A DNA stretch of 23,870 nt from Dehalococcoidia bacterium (GCA_030615865.1 JAUWYK010000021.1:1-23870), one strand, 5' to 3'; positions 1-8,110 are shown, counted from the stretch's first letter. The notes: generated by a model not told the origin, from the letters alone. Translations and numbers: made by a program.

Positions 1-1919
1 GCCTGGTAGGTCCGTATCAAAGCATCCTCTGGGTCAGTGACATAGAAAGTGACACTGCCATCGTAGGCATCAATAACTACTTTAACGCTGTTGCGAATAT
101 AGTTAAGCCCACCCCCAAGCGGCTCAGAATAGGGATAGCGGTCACTGGTGGTATAGGTGTCCTGTATCCAGAATAACCTTCCATCCATCACCACCAGATA
201 AGGGTCACTGTCCAACTTCAAGAATGGTGCCAGTTGGTTCACCCTCTCCCTGATGTTCCGATAATAGAGGACCCTGCTCTCAGGGGTTAACTCGCCACTG
301 ATAAGGATATTCAAGTCACCAAATTGCCAGGCATAGACTAATCGGCGCATGAAACTGCCTAGGCTAACCCCATCCTTGCCCTGGTAGTAACCATAGACAT
401 TCTCATCACCCATAGGATAGTCAAATTCCTGCGTCTTCGTTTTCACTATTACATAATGATCCGTCTTCTCCCCAAAGTATATCTGGGGCCGCTCTATATT
501 GAAGTCGCCAACGGGGGGTATATCCTTGACCAGCAATACCGGCAGCCCCTCAGCACTGACCTCATTAACCGGGCTCAGGGCAATACCGTAGCCATGGGTG
601 AACTGTAGCCGACGGTTGACCCAGGTCTGCGCCTCTCCGGCCAGTTTCTCCACAGATAATTCTCGGGCCGATAGCATGACCTGCCGGTAGTCGCCATCGA
701 TGATATAGCGGTCAACATCGACATCATGGAAGTCATAGTAGAGCCGAATGGCCTGTATCTGGTTATAGGTATCCTTTAGCGGGCGATGGTCCCAGAGCCT
801 GATGTTGTTAATAGTCACCTCGTTCTCGGCTACATCCTGGTGGCTTGGTGCATCCTCTGCAGGAAAGGACTGCTCCTCAATCCGGTCAAGAGCGAAGGCG
901 TCTCTGGTAAATTGGATATTATACTCGATATAGGGCGTCTCTCGAGCTAGCTCGTTGGGCTCCACCTGAAAACGCTGGACTATGCCGGGGAAGAGCCCTC
1001 CGATGATGATGGCAGCCACTATCCATCCCACAATGCCGTAGAGGGGCCATCGAGAATTGCGCCGCAGTACAGAAACCAGAATGACCCCCATAAAAATGAC
1101 TACTACTGCCAAAAGAATCCACTGTGCCGGAAGCTTGGCATGCATATCGGCATAGCTAGCTCCAAAGACCACTCCCCGTGTGGAGAAGACCAACTCCCAG
1201 ATGCCAAGCCAGTAACCCCAGGCAAAAAGTCCCAGGATAGCTATGACCAGTCCACCAACATGGGCTAACACCGGCCTGGCACGGTCAAACCTGAGCCGCT
1301 GGGCTGCATAGGCGAAAAGATATGTCGCCATAGTGCCAATAAGAATAACAATCAATGCCCCCAGGAACCAGCCTCGCAGCATATGAAGGAAAGGTAATGA
1401 GAAGATGTAGAAGCCAATCTCCCTATGGAAAACCGGGTCAGCGATGCCAAAGGGCTGCGCGTTGAAGAACCGAAGCACAACCTGCCAGCTGCCCTGGGCC
1501 ACCAGACCAAATATCAGGCTGAGCAGTGCCGTTCCCAGGATAACGTTCAACCTGAGTATCTGCTGTAGCCGGCGCACTATAGCCCAAGGCCAAAAGTGTG
1601 CTCCACTTTTGGGTGCCAGGCGTGTAGCCAGCACCAAGTTCCCTAAGAACAAGATGCAAAAGATGATAGCCGCAGAGAAGAAGACTAGCACCTTGGTCTT
1701 CAGGATGGTAGCAAAGACACTACCATAACCCAGGCTGTCAAACCAGAGCCACTCGGTATAGACCCCCTTCGATATATTTATCAGAATAAACAGGGTCAAA
1801 GCCCCGGCCAGCATTAAGATCATCCTGCCGGTTGTCCATCGGCGGCGGGCAGGCGGTACAGCCTCCTCGCCTCTATCTTCGGGAAACCAGCGCTGCCACT
1901 GTCTATCAAATGAACTCAA
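1..1919 (-). CDS. UPF0182 family integral membrane protein (N-terminal part, cut by window edge)
   Basis: Reading the minus strand from about 1919 to the left edge gives about 639 uninterrupted residues. Members of this family (COG1615) usually have about 900-1000, so the C-terminal third lies outside. The first half has about seven hydrophobic membrane segments, followed by a large soluble domain. Near the edge it has the family-typical run YPYSEPLGGGLNYIRNSVKV, then DAYDGSVTFYV. Three in-frame starts exist: ATG at 1994, GTG at 1928 and TTG at 1919. I chose TTG because GAGGTGA sits 5 bases upstream of it; the other two have no clear ribosome site. A promoter-like pair lies at 2011-2039, so it can be transcribed apart from the nuclease gene upstream. 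Family function is unknown. Family confidence is high; the start is uncertain. Confidence 0.9.
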   Translation of the reverse strand, partial: MSSFDRQWQRWFPEDRGEEAVPPARRRWTTGRMILMLAGALTLFILINISKGVYTEWLWFDSLGYGSVFATILKTKVLVFFSAAIIFCILFLGNLVLATRLAPKSGAHFWPWAIVRRLQQILRLNVILGTALLSLIFGLVAQGSWQVVLRFFNAQPFGIADPVFHREIGFYIFSLPFLHMLRGWFLGALIVILIGTMATYLFAYAAQRLRFDRARPVLAHVGGLVIAILGLFAWGYWLGIWELVFSTRGVVFGASYADMHAKLPAQWILLAVVVIFMGVILVSVLRRNSRWPLYGIVGWIVAAIIIGGLFPGIVQRFQVEPNELARETPYIEYNIQFTRDAFALDRIEEQSFPAEDAPSHQDVAENEVTINNIRLWDHRPLKDTYNQIQAIRLYYDFHDVDVDRYIIDGDYRQVMLSARELSVEKLAGEAQTWVNRRLQFTHGYGIALSPVNEVSAEGLPVLLVKDIPPVGDFNIERPQIYFGEKTDHYVIVKTKTQEFDYPMGDENVYGYYQGKDGVSLGSFMRRLVYAWQFGDLNILISGELTPESRVLYYRNIRERVNQLAPFLKLDSDPYLVVMDGRLFWIQDTYTTSDRYPYSEPLGGGLNYIRNSVKVVIDAYDGSVTFYVTDPEDALIRTYQ

Positions 1920-2010
1920 TCTACTCACCTCAATCTTTCTTAAACCATGGCTGGCAGGGTTACACTGCTCTCTGACTTCCTCCTCACCTCCCATAGGCTT
2001 TCATAAATTT

Positions 2011-2039
2011 ATTTTACTCTTGTTCAGATTGTTTTTCAA
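2011..2039 (-). promoter_or_regulatory. Probable sigma70 promoter for the UPF0182 gene
   Basis: On the minus strand TTGAAA (2034-2039) is followed after 17 bases by TAAAAT (2011-2016). It lies just after the thermonuclease stop and leaves a leader of roughly 85 bases before the chosen TTG start. The leader also holds a purine-rich GGGAGGTGAGGAGG run not positioned at any start codon. Called from motif match only. Confidence 0.45.
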
Positions 2040-2041
2040 CT

Positions 2042-2515
2042 TTACTCCTCATGCACTGCCCATATCCCCTTACCTGCCTGCTTAGCCTCTGCCTCCAGTT
2101 CCTCCAGCTTATCCTGGTGTTTAATATCAGGAGGATAGAGTTTAGCCCAGGCAAGCCCCTCTCTTACCAGCTCAGCGTTAACGAAGATATTGTCTACATA
2201 AACATAGCGGAGAAGCCTCCCATAGTTGTCAGTTCCGGAGACATCCTTCTCTAGCTGAACCATTTTTCCTTCTACTAGCTCTCTATTTAATCTAGTAGCT
2301 TCTTGAGCTAGGGCACAAAATTCGGGTCGTTTATCATCCAATTCTGGCGTATCTATACCAATATAGCGAACTTTGTATCTCATACCAACAATATCAACCT
2401 CAATGGTGTCGCCATCAATCACCCTAGTGGCTAGAGTAGCAGTAGGCGCTGCACAACTAATCACTGAAATTAGGAGAAGCAGGGCCAAGATACTGCTGAG
2501 ATATTTCATTTTCAT
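2042..2515 (-). CDS. Thermonuclease (SNase-like) lipoprotein
   Basis: 157 residues. The N-terminus is a lipoprotein signal: MKMK, a hydrophobic stretch, then a VISC lipobox, with Cys21 the predicted lipidated residue. The protein would therefore be anchored outside the membrane. The rest is a staphylococcal-nuclease (OB-fold) domain: RVIDGDT at 31-37, VRYIGIDTPE with Arg50, Glu66 in the following loop, and DNYGRLLRY with Arg100. These correspond to Arg35, Glu43 and Arg87 of Staphylococcus nuclease, so it is likely an active Ca-dependent nuclease of DNA or RNA. It starts 18 bases after the rsmG stop with a GGGGG ribosome site, so the two are probably co-transcribed. A role in nutrient scavenging is an inference. 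Confidence 0.9.
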   Translation of the reverse strand: MKMKYLSSILALLLLISVISCAAPTATLATRVIDGDTIEVDIVGMRYKVRYIGIDTPELDDKRPEFCALAQEATRLNRELVEGKMVQLEKDVSGTDNYGRLLRYVYVDNIFVNAELVREGLAWAKLYPPDIKHQDKLEELEAEAKQAGKGIWAVHEE

Positions 2516-2533
2516 ATTCAGCCCCCTTTTATG

Positions 2534-3253
2534 TTACGTGAGTGGTCTTTTTGCTGGTATGCCGGGGCGACGGGGGTATCGCCCAGGTGTTGGTGATACC
2601 TTATTGATTATTACTAACCGGCGCTCATCGGTAAACTCTTCAAGGTCAACCCTCCTCACCTCTTTAAGGTTACCGCCCAGTAGGCTAATCGCCCTAGCCG
2701 CCTGGCTTATTTCAGTGCCAATAGCCCCCTTTTTCTGGGCAATAAAGCTACCACCAATAGCGCAAAAGGGTAGGGTTAATTCAACAAGGGTGGGTAAGGG
2801 GGCAACACCACGGGAAAGCACCATGTCAAACCTCTCCCGGTATTTAGTTAGATGGGCGATTTCCTCAGCCCGACCAACTACGATTTCAACATTGTCAAGC
2901 TCGAGTTTATGTGTGATGTGGCACAAAAAGGCTGCCTTCTTGGCTGTAGCCTCGAGTAACACCAGCTTAATATTAGGTAACACAATTTTAAGGGGTATTC
3001 CCGGTATGCCAGCCCCAGTGCCGACATCAATAAGGCGGAAGTCAGCGTTAGTTATTGGTTGTTGCCAGGCTAAAGTCACCGTCAGTGAATCGAGGAAGTG
3101 CTTTATTTGCACCTCTTCATAGCCGGTTATGGCAGTAAGGTTCATTCGCCGGTTCCAGTCCAGGAGCTCCTGATAGAAGATTTGGAACTGGTCAAGCTGG
3201 TTTGAGTTAAGGTGTAGCCCTAATTTTTTAGCTCCGAGATTAAGCTTTTCCAT
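2534..3253 (-). CDS. rsmG: 16S rRNA (guanine527-N7)-methyltransferase RsmG
   Basis: RsmG (GidB) methylates N7 of G527 in 16S rRNA using S-adenosylmethionine. The 239-residue product has the family N-terminus with LLDWNRRMNLTAI, the SAM-binding loop RLIDVGTGAGIPGIPLKI, then LLEATAKKAAFL and FDMVLSRGVAPL, and ends with the usual basic tail. The frame stays open upstream to 3334, but the first 27 codons there (MKGLRPF...) do not resemble RsmG and come from a hairpin repeat, so I start at ATG 3253. No ribosome site precedes this ATG. A TATAAT box lies 7 bases upstream, which suggests a leaderless mRNA. The thermonuclease gene follows directly. Identification is firm; the start is well argued but untested. 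Confidence 0.94.
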   Translation of the reverse strand: MEKLNLGAKKLGLHLNSNQLDQFQIFYQELLDWNRRMNLTAITGYEEVQIKHFLDSLTVTLAWQQPITNADFRLIDVGTGAGIPGIPLKIVLPNIKLVLLEATAKKAAFLCHITHKLELDNVEIVVGRAEEIAHLTKYRERFDMVLSRGVAPLPTLVELTLPFCAIGGSFIAQKKGAIGTEISQAARAISLLGGNLKEVRRVDLEEFTDERRLVIINKVSPTPGRYPRRPGIPAKRPLT

Positions 3254-3260
3254 ATATAGA

Positions 3261-3266
3261 ATTATA
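3261..3266 (-). promoter_or_regulatory. -10 box placed for leaderless rsmG transcription
   Basis: On the minus strand a perfect TATAAT (3261-3266) ends 7 bases before the rsmG ATG (3251-3253). A start site 6-7 bases after the -10 box would coincide with the A of the ATG. A -35 match is weak (TTTCTG about 18 bases upstream). Confidence 0.5.
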
Positions 3267-3313
3267 TCATTGTTGCTGTAGGTGCAGAAAGCATTCTTCT
3301 TAGAAATGAGAGT

Positions 3314-3410
3314 GAAGGGGCGAAGCCCCTTCAAAAACCACTCTCCCCCTCATGATAGGAATATATATCCATATCATGGAGAGGGGGATAAAGGGGGTGA
3401 GGTTGATAGA
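3314..3410. repeat. Intergenic GGGGC-GAA-GCCCC hairpin repeat, copy 1
   Basis: GAAGGGGC (3314-3321), loop GAA, GCCCCTTC (3325-3332) form a perfect 8-bp hairpin. It is followed by a second imperfect inverted repeat: CTCTCCCCCTCATGATA, a short AT-rich loop, then TATCATGGAGAGGGGGA. The block ends in GATAAAGGGGGTGAGG. The same order of parts recurs near 12864-12950, and related C-rich/G-rich hairpins lie at 18121-18215 and 20795-20836. It sits between divergent rsmG and the thi promoter. No coding potential is evident. Confidence 0.6.
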
Positions 3411-3423
3411 TTAGAAGGCACAT

Positions 3424-3452
3424 TTGCATTTTGGGTAAGCTTATGTTATATT
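3424..3452 (+). promoter_or_regulatory. Probable promoter of the thiC operon
   Basis: TATATT (3447-3452) is preceded by TG at 3444-3445, forming an extended -10 element. A poor -35 (TTGCAT, 3424-3429) lies 17 bases upstream. Transcription from about 3459 would include the whole TPP riboswitch that starts at 3478. Called from motif match and position. Confidence 0.5.
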
Positions 3453-3477
3453 TCAATTACAGAATTTAATAAGTTAA

Positions 3478-3560
3478 CCGCTAGGGGTGCTTAAAGGCTG
3501 AGAGGCGGTTTGAGCCAACCCTTGGAACCTGATCTCGATAATGCGAGCGTAGGGAAGCGG
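3478..3560 (+). promoter_or_regulatory. TPP (thiamine pyrophosphate) riboswitch, THI box
   Basis: The segment has the conserved THI-box pieces in order: GGGGTGC (3484-3490), GGCTGAGA, ACCCTTGGAACCTGATC, and ATAATGCGAGCGTAGGGA. P1 is closed by CCGCT (3478-3482) with AGCGG (3556-3560). Binding of TPP would stabilise P1 and favour the intrinsic terminator just downstream. It lies about 70 bases before thiC, the usual place for this class. Identification is firm from sequence. Confidence 0.97.
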
Positions 3561-3571
3561 CAGTGACTCAG

Positions 3572-3616
3572 ACCAAGGGTCTAATAGTAACCGCCGAAAC
3601 CCTTGGTTTTATTTTG
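3572..3616 (+). terminator. Riboswitch-controlled intrinsic terminator before thiC
   Basis: ACCAAGGGT (3572-3580) and ACCCTTGGT (3599-3607) form a perfect 9-bp stem, followed by TTTATTTT. The loop contains AACCGCC (3589-3595), which is complementary over 7 bases to GGCGGTT (3504-3510) inside the aptamer P3 arm. This gives a candidate antiterminator for the ligand-free state. The terminator stem is directly visible; the switching partner is an inference. Confidence 0.85.
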
Positions 3617-3627
3617 TGGAGGCAGGT

Positions 3628-4923
3628 ATGACTCAACTGGAATCGGCAAGAGAAGGTATAATTTCGCCACAAATGAGGCTGGTGGCAGAGCATGAGGGAG
3701 TAGAAGCCGAGCTTATTCGGCAGGGTGTGGCTGAGGGGACAATAATTATCCCGGCCAATATTAAGCACACAAACCTCGTCCCCTGTGGCATCGGTCACGG
3801 GCTTAAAACCAAGGTCAACGCCAATATTGGAACCTCTTCTGACTTTGGCAATATGGATACCGAGCTAGAAAAGTTGCGGGTGGCTATTGACTCAGGGGCA
3901 GACACGGTCATGGATTTATCTACCGGTGGTGATACATCAGCTATTCGGGGAGCTATCATTGCCTCTAGCCCGTTGCCGATAGGAACAGTGCCTATTTATC
4001 AGGCAGGGATTGAAGCGATAGCTAGACACGGCGCTATAGTCAAAATGACTACTGATGAACTATTTGCCGTAATTGAAGAACATACCCGGGATGGTGTTGA
4101 TTTCATAACAGTACATTGTGGTGTGACCCAGTCAGCCATTGCCCGGCTAAAGCAGCAGGGGAGAGTAGCCGATGTTGTCTCGCGAGGTGGTGCCTTCTTA
4201 ATCGGCTGGATACTCCACAATGAGCGCGAAAATCCTCTTTATGAGCACTATGACCACTTGCTGGAGATAGCTAGGGAGTTTGATGTAACCCTCAGCCTTG
4301 GTGATGGCATGCGCCCCGGTTGTCTAGCTGATGCTACTGACCGGGCTCAGGTTGAGGAATTGCTTGTTATTGGGGAGCTGGTAAACCGGGCTCAACAGGC
4401 TGGAGTTCAGGTAATGGTTGAGGGTCCGGGACACCTACCCCTAAATCAAATTGAGGCTAATGTTCAGTTAGAGAAGGCTATCTGCAAGGGGGCTCCTTTC
4501 TATGTGCTAGGTCCGCTGGTGACTGATGTTGCTGCCGGCTATGACCATATTACCGGAGCTATCGGTGGAGCTATTGCTGCCGCTGCCGGTACCGACTTTC
4601 TGTGCTATGTAACGCCAGCTGAGCACCTGTCTCTGCCAGACCCTGAGGATGTGAGGCAGGGGGTAATCGCTTCGCGCATTGCCGCCCATGCCGGTGATAT
4701 AGTTAAAGGAGTAAGGGGTGCTCAAGAGTGGGATATGAAGATGTCCAAGGCTAGGAAAGGGCTTGACTGGGAGGAGCAAGCTAGGTTGTCCTTAAACCCT
4801 GAGTTGTCTCGTCGCGTTCATAGTAAGCATGCTTCGGCTGGCTCTGCCTGCAGTATGTGTGGCGAGTATTGTGCTATGGAGTTAGTGGAAAAGTATTTGG
4901 GCATCTCAGCACCAAAATGCTGA
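3628..4923 (+). CDS. thiC: Phosphomethylpyrimidine synthase ThiC
   Basis: ThiC is a radical-SAM enzyme that rearranges aminoimidazole ribotide into HMP phosphate, the pyrimidine half of thiamine. The 431-residue product is the short form without the extra N-terminal domain of enterobacterial ThiC. It has the ThiC core ([58 protein letters not shown]) and a C-terminal cluster motif CSMCGEYC with Cys408, Cys411 and Cys415. That spacing is CX2CX3C rather than the CX2CX4C commonly quoted. I chose ATG 3628, which has GGAGG 5 bases upstream, over the in-frame GTG at 3616, which overlaps that site. The gene is under TPP riboswitch control and is followed after 43 bases by thi4. Confidence 0.97.
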   Translation: MTQLESAREGIISPQMRLVAEHEGVEAELIRQGVAEGTIIIPANIKHTNLVPCGIGHGLKTKVNANIGTSSDFGNMDTELEKLRVAIDSGADTVMDLSTGGDTSAIRGAIIASSPLPIGTVPIYQAGIEAIARHGAIVKMTTDELFAVIEEHTRDGVDFITVHCGVTQSAIARLKQQGRVADVVSRGGAFLIGWILHNERENPLYEHYDHLLEIAREFDVTLSLGDGMRPGCLADATDRAQVEELLVIGELVNRAQQAGVQVMVEGPGHLPLNQIEANVQLEKAICKGAPFYVLGPLVTDVAAGYDHITGAIGGAIAAAAGTDFLCYVTPAEHLSLPDPEDVRQGVIASRIAAHAGDIVKGVRGAQEWDMKMSKARKGLDWEEQARLSLNPELSRRVHSKHASAGSACSMCGEYCAMELVEKYLGISAPKC

Positions 4924-4966
4924 GTGCGGCGCGATAGAGAGGAAGCATTGCAATCAGAGGATATAT

Positions 4967-5743
4967 ATGCAACTTGATGATATAACTATATCCAGGGCAA
5001 TAACCGAAAGCTTTATGAAAGACTTCCTAGAGGTGATGGAGGTTGAGGTGGCTATAGGTGGGGCAGGGCCAGCTGGCATGACAGCTGCTTACTATCTGGC
5101 CAAGGAGGGGATAAAGACGGTGATATTTGAGAGGCAGCTCCGCGTTGGCGGCGGCATGCCTGGTGGTGGCATGATGTTCAATCGCATTGTGGTGCAAGAA
5201 GAGGGAAAGAAGCTACTGGATGAGTTTAACGTAAGAACTAGAGAGTATGAAAGGGGCTACTATATTGCTGATTCTCTGGAGGCTACTGCCACTATTTGTT
5301 CTGAAACAATAAAGGCTGGAGCAAAGATTTTTAACTTGATTAGCATCGAGGATGTGATGATAAGGGAGAATGATAGGATAACCGGTTTGGTGTTGAATTG
5401 GAGCGCTGTTTCCTTAGCCGGGTTGCATGTGGATCCATTAACCATACGGGCAAAGATGGTGATAGATGCTACCGGGCATGCTAGTGAAATCTGCCATATC
5501 GTAGTGAATAAAATCGGTGGCAAATTAAGAACGAAAACAGGTGAAGTGAGTGGGGAGAAACCAATGTGGGCTGAGATAGGGGAAAAGGAAATTGTAGAGA
5601 ACACCAAAGAAGTGTATCCCGGCTTAATAGTTGCCGGCATGGCAGCTAACGCTGTCTTTGGGGCACCCAGGATGGGTCCCATCTTTGGGGGTATGCTCTT
5701 GTCTGGGAAGCAAGCCGCCGAGGTTGCCATAAAGATGCTCTAG
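4967..5743 (+). CDS. thi4: Thi4-family thiazole synthase (sulfide-dependent, archaeal/anaerobe type)
   Basis: 258 residues. Thi4 makes the thiazole half of thiamine from NAD and glycine. The N-terminus has the dinucleotide-binding loop GGAGPAG (31-37) with acidic Glu55 at the end of the second strand. Then come [11 protein letters not shown] (61-71), DATGH (167-171) and the C-terminal [21 protein letters not shown]. Yeast Thi4 donates sulfur from a suicide Cys in the segment after ATGH; catalytic archaeal enzymes have His there and use sulfide. Here that segment has adjacent Cys176 and His177; the His number is close to His176 of the Methanocaldococcus enzyme, so a catalytic enzyme is favoured. 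Start ATG has AGAGGA 5 bases upstream. It is co-transcribed with thiC. The related ribose-1,5-bisphosphate isomerase is less likely in this context. Confidence 0.92.
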   Translation: MQLDDITISRAITESFMKDFLEVMEVEVAIGGAGPAGMTAAYYLAKEGIKTVIFERQLRVGGGMPGGGMMFNRIVVQEEGKKLLDEFNVRTREYERGYYIADSLEATATICSETIKAGAKIFNLISIEDVMIRENDRITGLVLNWSAVSLAGLHVDPLTIRAKMVIDATGHASEICHIVVNKIGGKLRTKTGEVSGEKPMWAEIGEKEIVENTKEVYPGLIVAGMAANAVFGAPRMGPIFGGMLLSGKQAAEVAIKML

Positions 5744-5777
5744 CACCTGAGAATAAAATAAAAGTGCCTTAGTGCTT

Positions 5778-6899
5778 ATGCCGTCTGCCTTTGAATCAAT
5801 CATGAAGTATAGAGATGTCAACCGTCTTGCCCAGACTAAACAGACTCCCTTTCTGGTTATGGACAGGGATGTAATACGGAGCAAGTTCAGGGAGTTTCAG
5901 GAGGCGATTGGTCAAGCTAGGATTTTCTATGCCCTCAAAGCTAATCCGCATAGGCAAATCGTGAGGCTTTTGCTGGAACTTGGCGCTGATTTTGAGGTTT
6001 CCTCGCAGGAGGAGCTGAGTTTTCTACTCAGCCACAGCGTTCCACCGCAGAGGCTTATTTCCAGCAATCCAGTTAAAACTGAAGGTTTTATTAAGGCAGC
6101 CTATGCCAGCGGCATTGAGCTTTTAGCCTTTGATTCTTATCCTGAGATTGAGAAGTTAGCCCAACTTGCCCCTGGTAGCAAGGTCTATGTGCGCCTGACT
6201 GTGTCTAACGAGGGCAGTCAGTGGCCACTAAGCAGAAAATTCGGTGTGGAAGCTGAAGAGGCGGTTAGATTGCTTATGGAGGCTGGGGAGAGGGGGCTTA
6301 AACCATATGGCATAACTTTTCATGTTGGTTCGCAATGTACTAAGCAAGCCACTTGGGTCAGCGCCCTAGAGAAGAGCAAGGAGGTCTGGGACATAGCGAA
6401 AGCCCGTGGTCTAAGGCTGCGGATGTTAAATATCGGCGGGGGCTTTCCCATTAAATACATAAATCCTACTCTCTCCATTACGCAAATTGCAAAGGTGGTC
6501 AGAGATGTGGTTGAGAAGATGTTCCCTAAGGACATCGAGATTTTCGTCGAACCAGGCAGGGCCCTTGTAGGTGAAGCTGGTATTTTAGTAGCCAGTGTTA
6601 TTGGTAAGGGCACGCGGAACGGGGAAAAATGGCTCTATTTAGATGTTGGTGTATTCAACGGCTTAATGGAAAGCATAGGTGGCATTCGGTACCCAATAGC
6701 AATGGCAAGGAATGGTCCGAGGAGCAGATGGGTGTTGGCAGGGCCTTCCTGTGATAGTTTCGATGTAATCTCAACCGAAGTTGAGCTTACAGAGCCGGAG
6801 ATAGGAGATAAAGTCTATATTATGTCGGCGGGTGCTTATACTACTGCTTACGCCTCTAGTTTTAATGGCTTTTGTATTCCAAAAACATATTTCGTATAG
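5778..6899 (+). CDS. Fold-III PLP decarboxylase, ornithine decarboxylase-like
   Basis: 373 residues in the alanine-racemase/ODC fold. An N-terminal TIM barrel carries FYALKANPH with the PLP lysine (Lys54), then HVGSQ, NIGGGFP and EPGRALVGEAG. A C-terminal beta domain carries GPSCDSFD with Cys325-Asp326. In this family CD at that place marks ornithine (or lysine/ornithine) decarboxylases, whereas diaminopimelate decarboxylase (LysA) has CE. I therefore favour putrescine synthesis over LysA, although DAP enzymes lie elsewhere in the window. It follows thi4 after 34 bases on the same strand. There is no good ribosome site; ATG 5778 is preferred over GTG 5772, and ATG 5802 is possible. Substrate is an inference from one motif. 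Confidence 0.85.
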   Translation: MPSAFESIMKYRDVNRLAQTKQTPFLVMDRDVIRSKFREFQEAIGQARIFYALKANPHRQIVRLLLELGADFEVSSQEELSFLLSHSVPPQRLISSNPVKTEGFIKAAYASGIELLAFDSYPEIEKLAQLAPGSKVYVRLTVSNEGSQWPLSRKFGVEAEEAVRLLMEAGERGLKPYGITFHVGSQCTKQATWVSALEKSKEVWDIAKARGLRLRMLNIGGGFPIKYINPTLSITQIAKVVRDVVEKMFPKDIEIFVEPGRALVGEAGILVASVIGKGTRNGEKWLYLDVGVFNGLMESIGGIRYPIAMARNGPRSRWVLAGPSCDSFDVISTEVELTEPEIGDKVYIMSAGAYTTAYASSFNGFCIPKTYFV

Positions 6900-6988
6900 G
6901 CAAGTATCTACCTTTTTCCTGTGCATTTCTGGCAGCTAAATTAGCCTATAAGCTCATTGGTTATACATTTTATGCCAAGTAATTGAAA

Positions 6989-8110
6989 ATGAGTAACGCA
7001 ATCAATCTAGGCAAAATCTTTGGCATCCAGTTTAGGTTGCATTATTCCTGGTTTATAATATTTGTTCTTATAACCGTCTCGCTATCGTGGCAGTACTTTC
7101 CTATTGTCTATCCTGACTGGTCTCGTCCAATTTATTGGGTTATTGGCGTAGTTACCAGCCTACTTTTCTTTGCCTCAGTAGTCGCCCATGAGTTAGCTCA
7201 CAGCCTTGTAGCCAGAATTAATGACATCCCGGTAAAAAGCATCACCCTTTTTATCTTTGGTGGTATTGCCCGGATAACTAGAGAGGCAACACGGGCTGGC
7301 GCTGAGCTAAAGATGGCAGCTGCCGGTCCCGCCTGTAGCTTAGTAATTGGTGGTCTATTCTTCCTGCTCCACATATTGATACGAAATACAAATGAATCTA
7401 TAGCCGCTATGGCCTTCTGGCTAGCGCAGATAAATGTGATGCTGGCTGTATTTAATATGATTCCGGGTTTCCCTCTTGATGGGGGGCGTGTTTTTCGTTC
7501 CTTTCTGTGGCGAGTTACCGGCAACTATAAGCGCTCAACCCGAATTGCCACCCGAGTAGGGCAGGGCGTAGGTTACCTGTTTATAGTGGGTGGTATTTTA
7601 ATAATGTTCCTTCTCCGTGAGTGGTTTAGCGGTCTGTGGCTGGTCTTTATAGGCTGGTTCTTGGGAAACGCTGCCTCAGCTAGCTATCGTCAAGCTCAAT
7701 GGCGTGAAGCACTACAGGAATTTACCGCTGCCCAGGTGATGAACCGTGACTGCCCGGTGATACCACCAGATATCACAGTTAACTGGCTGGTTCAAGGATA
7801 CGTCTTGACCAGTGGGCACCACTTTTTCTTGGTGGCTGATGAAGGGGAGTTAAAGGGGATATTAACTTTACATAATATCAAATCTGTTCCCCAGCAGAAT
7901 TGGGATGTGGCTCAGGTCAAAGAGATAATGACCCCGGTTGAGAAACTAAAGGTGGCTCATCTTGACCAGGATGCTCTAAGCATACTGGAGCAAATGGATG
8001 AGAATGATATAAACCAGATGCCAGTAGCCAGCGAGGGTAGGGTTATTGGGCTGATTTCTCGCGATAGCCTGATAAGGTTCCTCCGCACTCGCTCTGAGCT
8101 AGGCATGTAA
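6989..8110 (+). CDS. Site-2 protease family (M50) zinc metalloprotease with CBS pair
   Basis: 373 residues. The protein has an N-terminal membrane metalloprotease domain with HELAH at 67-71 (zinc ligands plus catalytic Glu68) and NMIPGFPLDGG at 156-166, whose Asp is the third zinc ligand. Several hydrophobic helices lie between about 18 and 230. Residues about 240-370 form two CBS repeats (VMNRDCPVI..., IMTPVEKLKVAH...), which in relatives of this SpoIVFB-like group may bind adenine nucleotides. It probably cleaves a transmembrane substrate; the target is unknown. ATG 6989 is chosen; an in-frame TTG lies 6 bases earlier and no strong ribosome site is seen. The stop lies 1 base from the stop of the convergent acyl-CoA synthetase. 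Confidence 0.92.
   Translation: MSNAINLGKIFGIQFRLHYSWFIIFVLITVSLSWQYFPIVYPDWSRPIYWVIGVVTSLLFFASVVAHELAHSLVARINDIPVKSITLFIFGGIARITREATRAGAELKMAAAGPACSLVIGGLFFLLHILIRNTNESIAAMAFWLAQINVMLAVFNMIPGFPLDGGRVFRSFLWRVTGNYKRSTRIATRVGQGVGYLFIVGGILIMFLLREWFSGLWLVFIGWFLGNAASASYRQAQWREALQEFTAAQVMNRDCPVIPPDITVNWLVQGYVLTSGHHFFLVADEGELKGILTLHNIKSVPQQNWDVAQVKEIMTPVEKLKVAHLDQDALSILEQMDENDINQMPVASEGRVIGLISRDSLIRFLRTRSELGM

Noticed and set aside
2373..3122. 249-codon plus-strand open frame across the nuclease and rsmG
   Set aside because: It is antisense to two genes with clear family motifs and its translation has no recognisable domain; it is a shadow frame.
3616..3627. GTG at 3616 as the thiC start
   Set aside because: It lies inside the terminator tail and overlaps the GGAGG ribosome site that serves ATG 3628.
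5778..6899. Assignment as diaminopimelate decarboxylase LysA
   Set aside because: The C-terminal motif is CD (GPSCDSFD), as in ornithine decarboxylases, rather than the CE seen in LysA.
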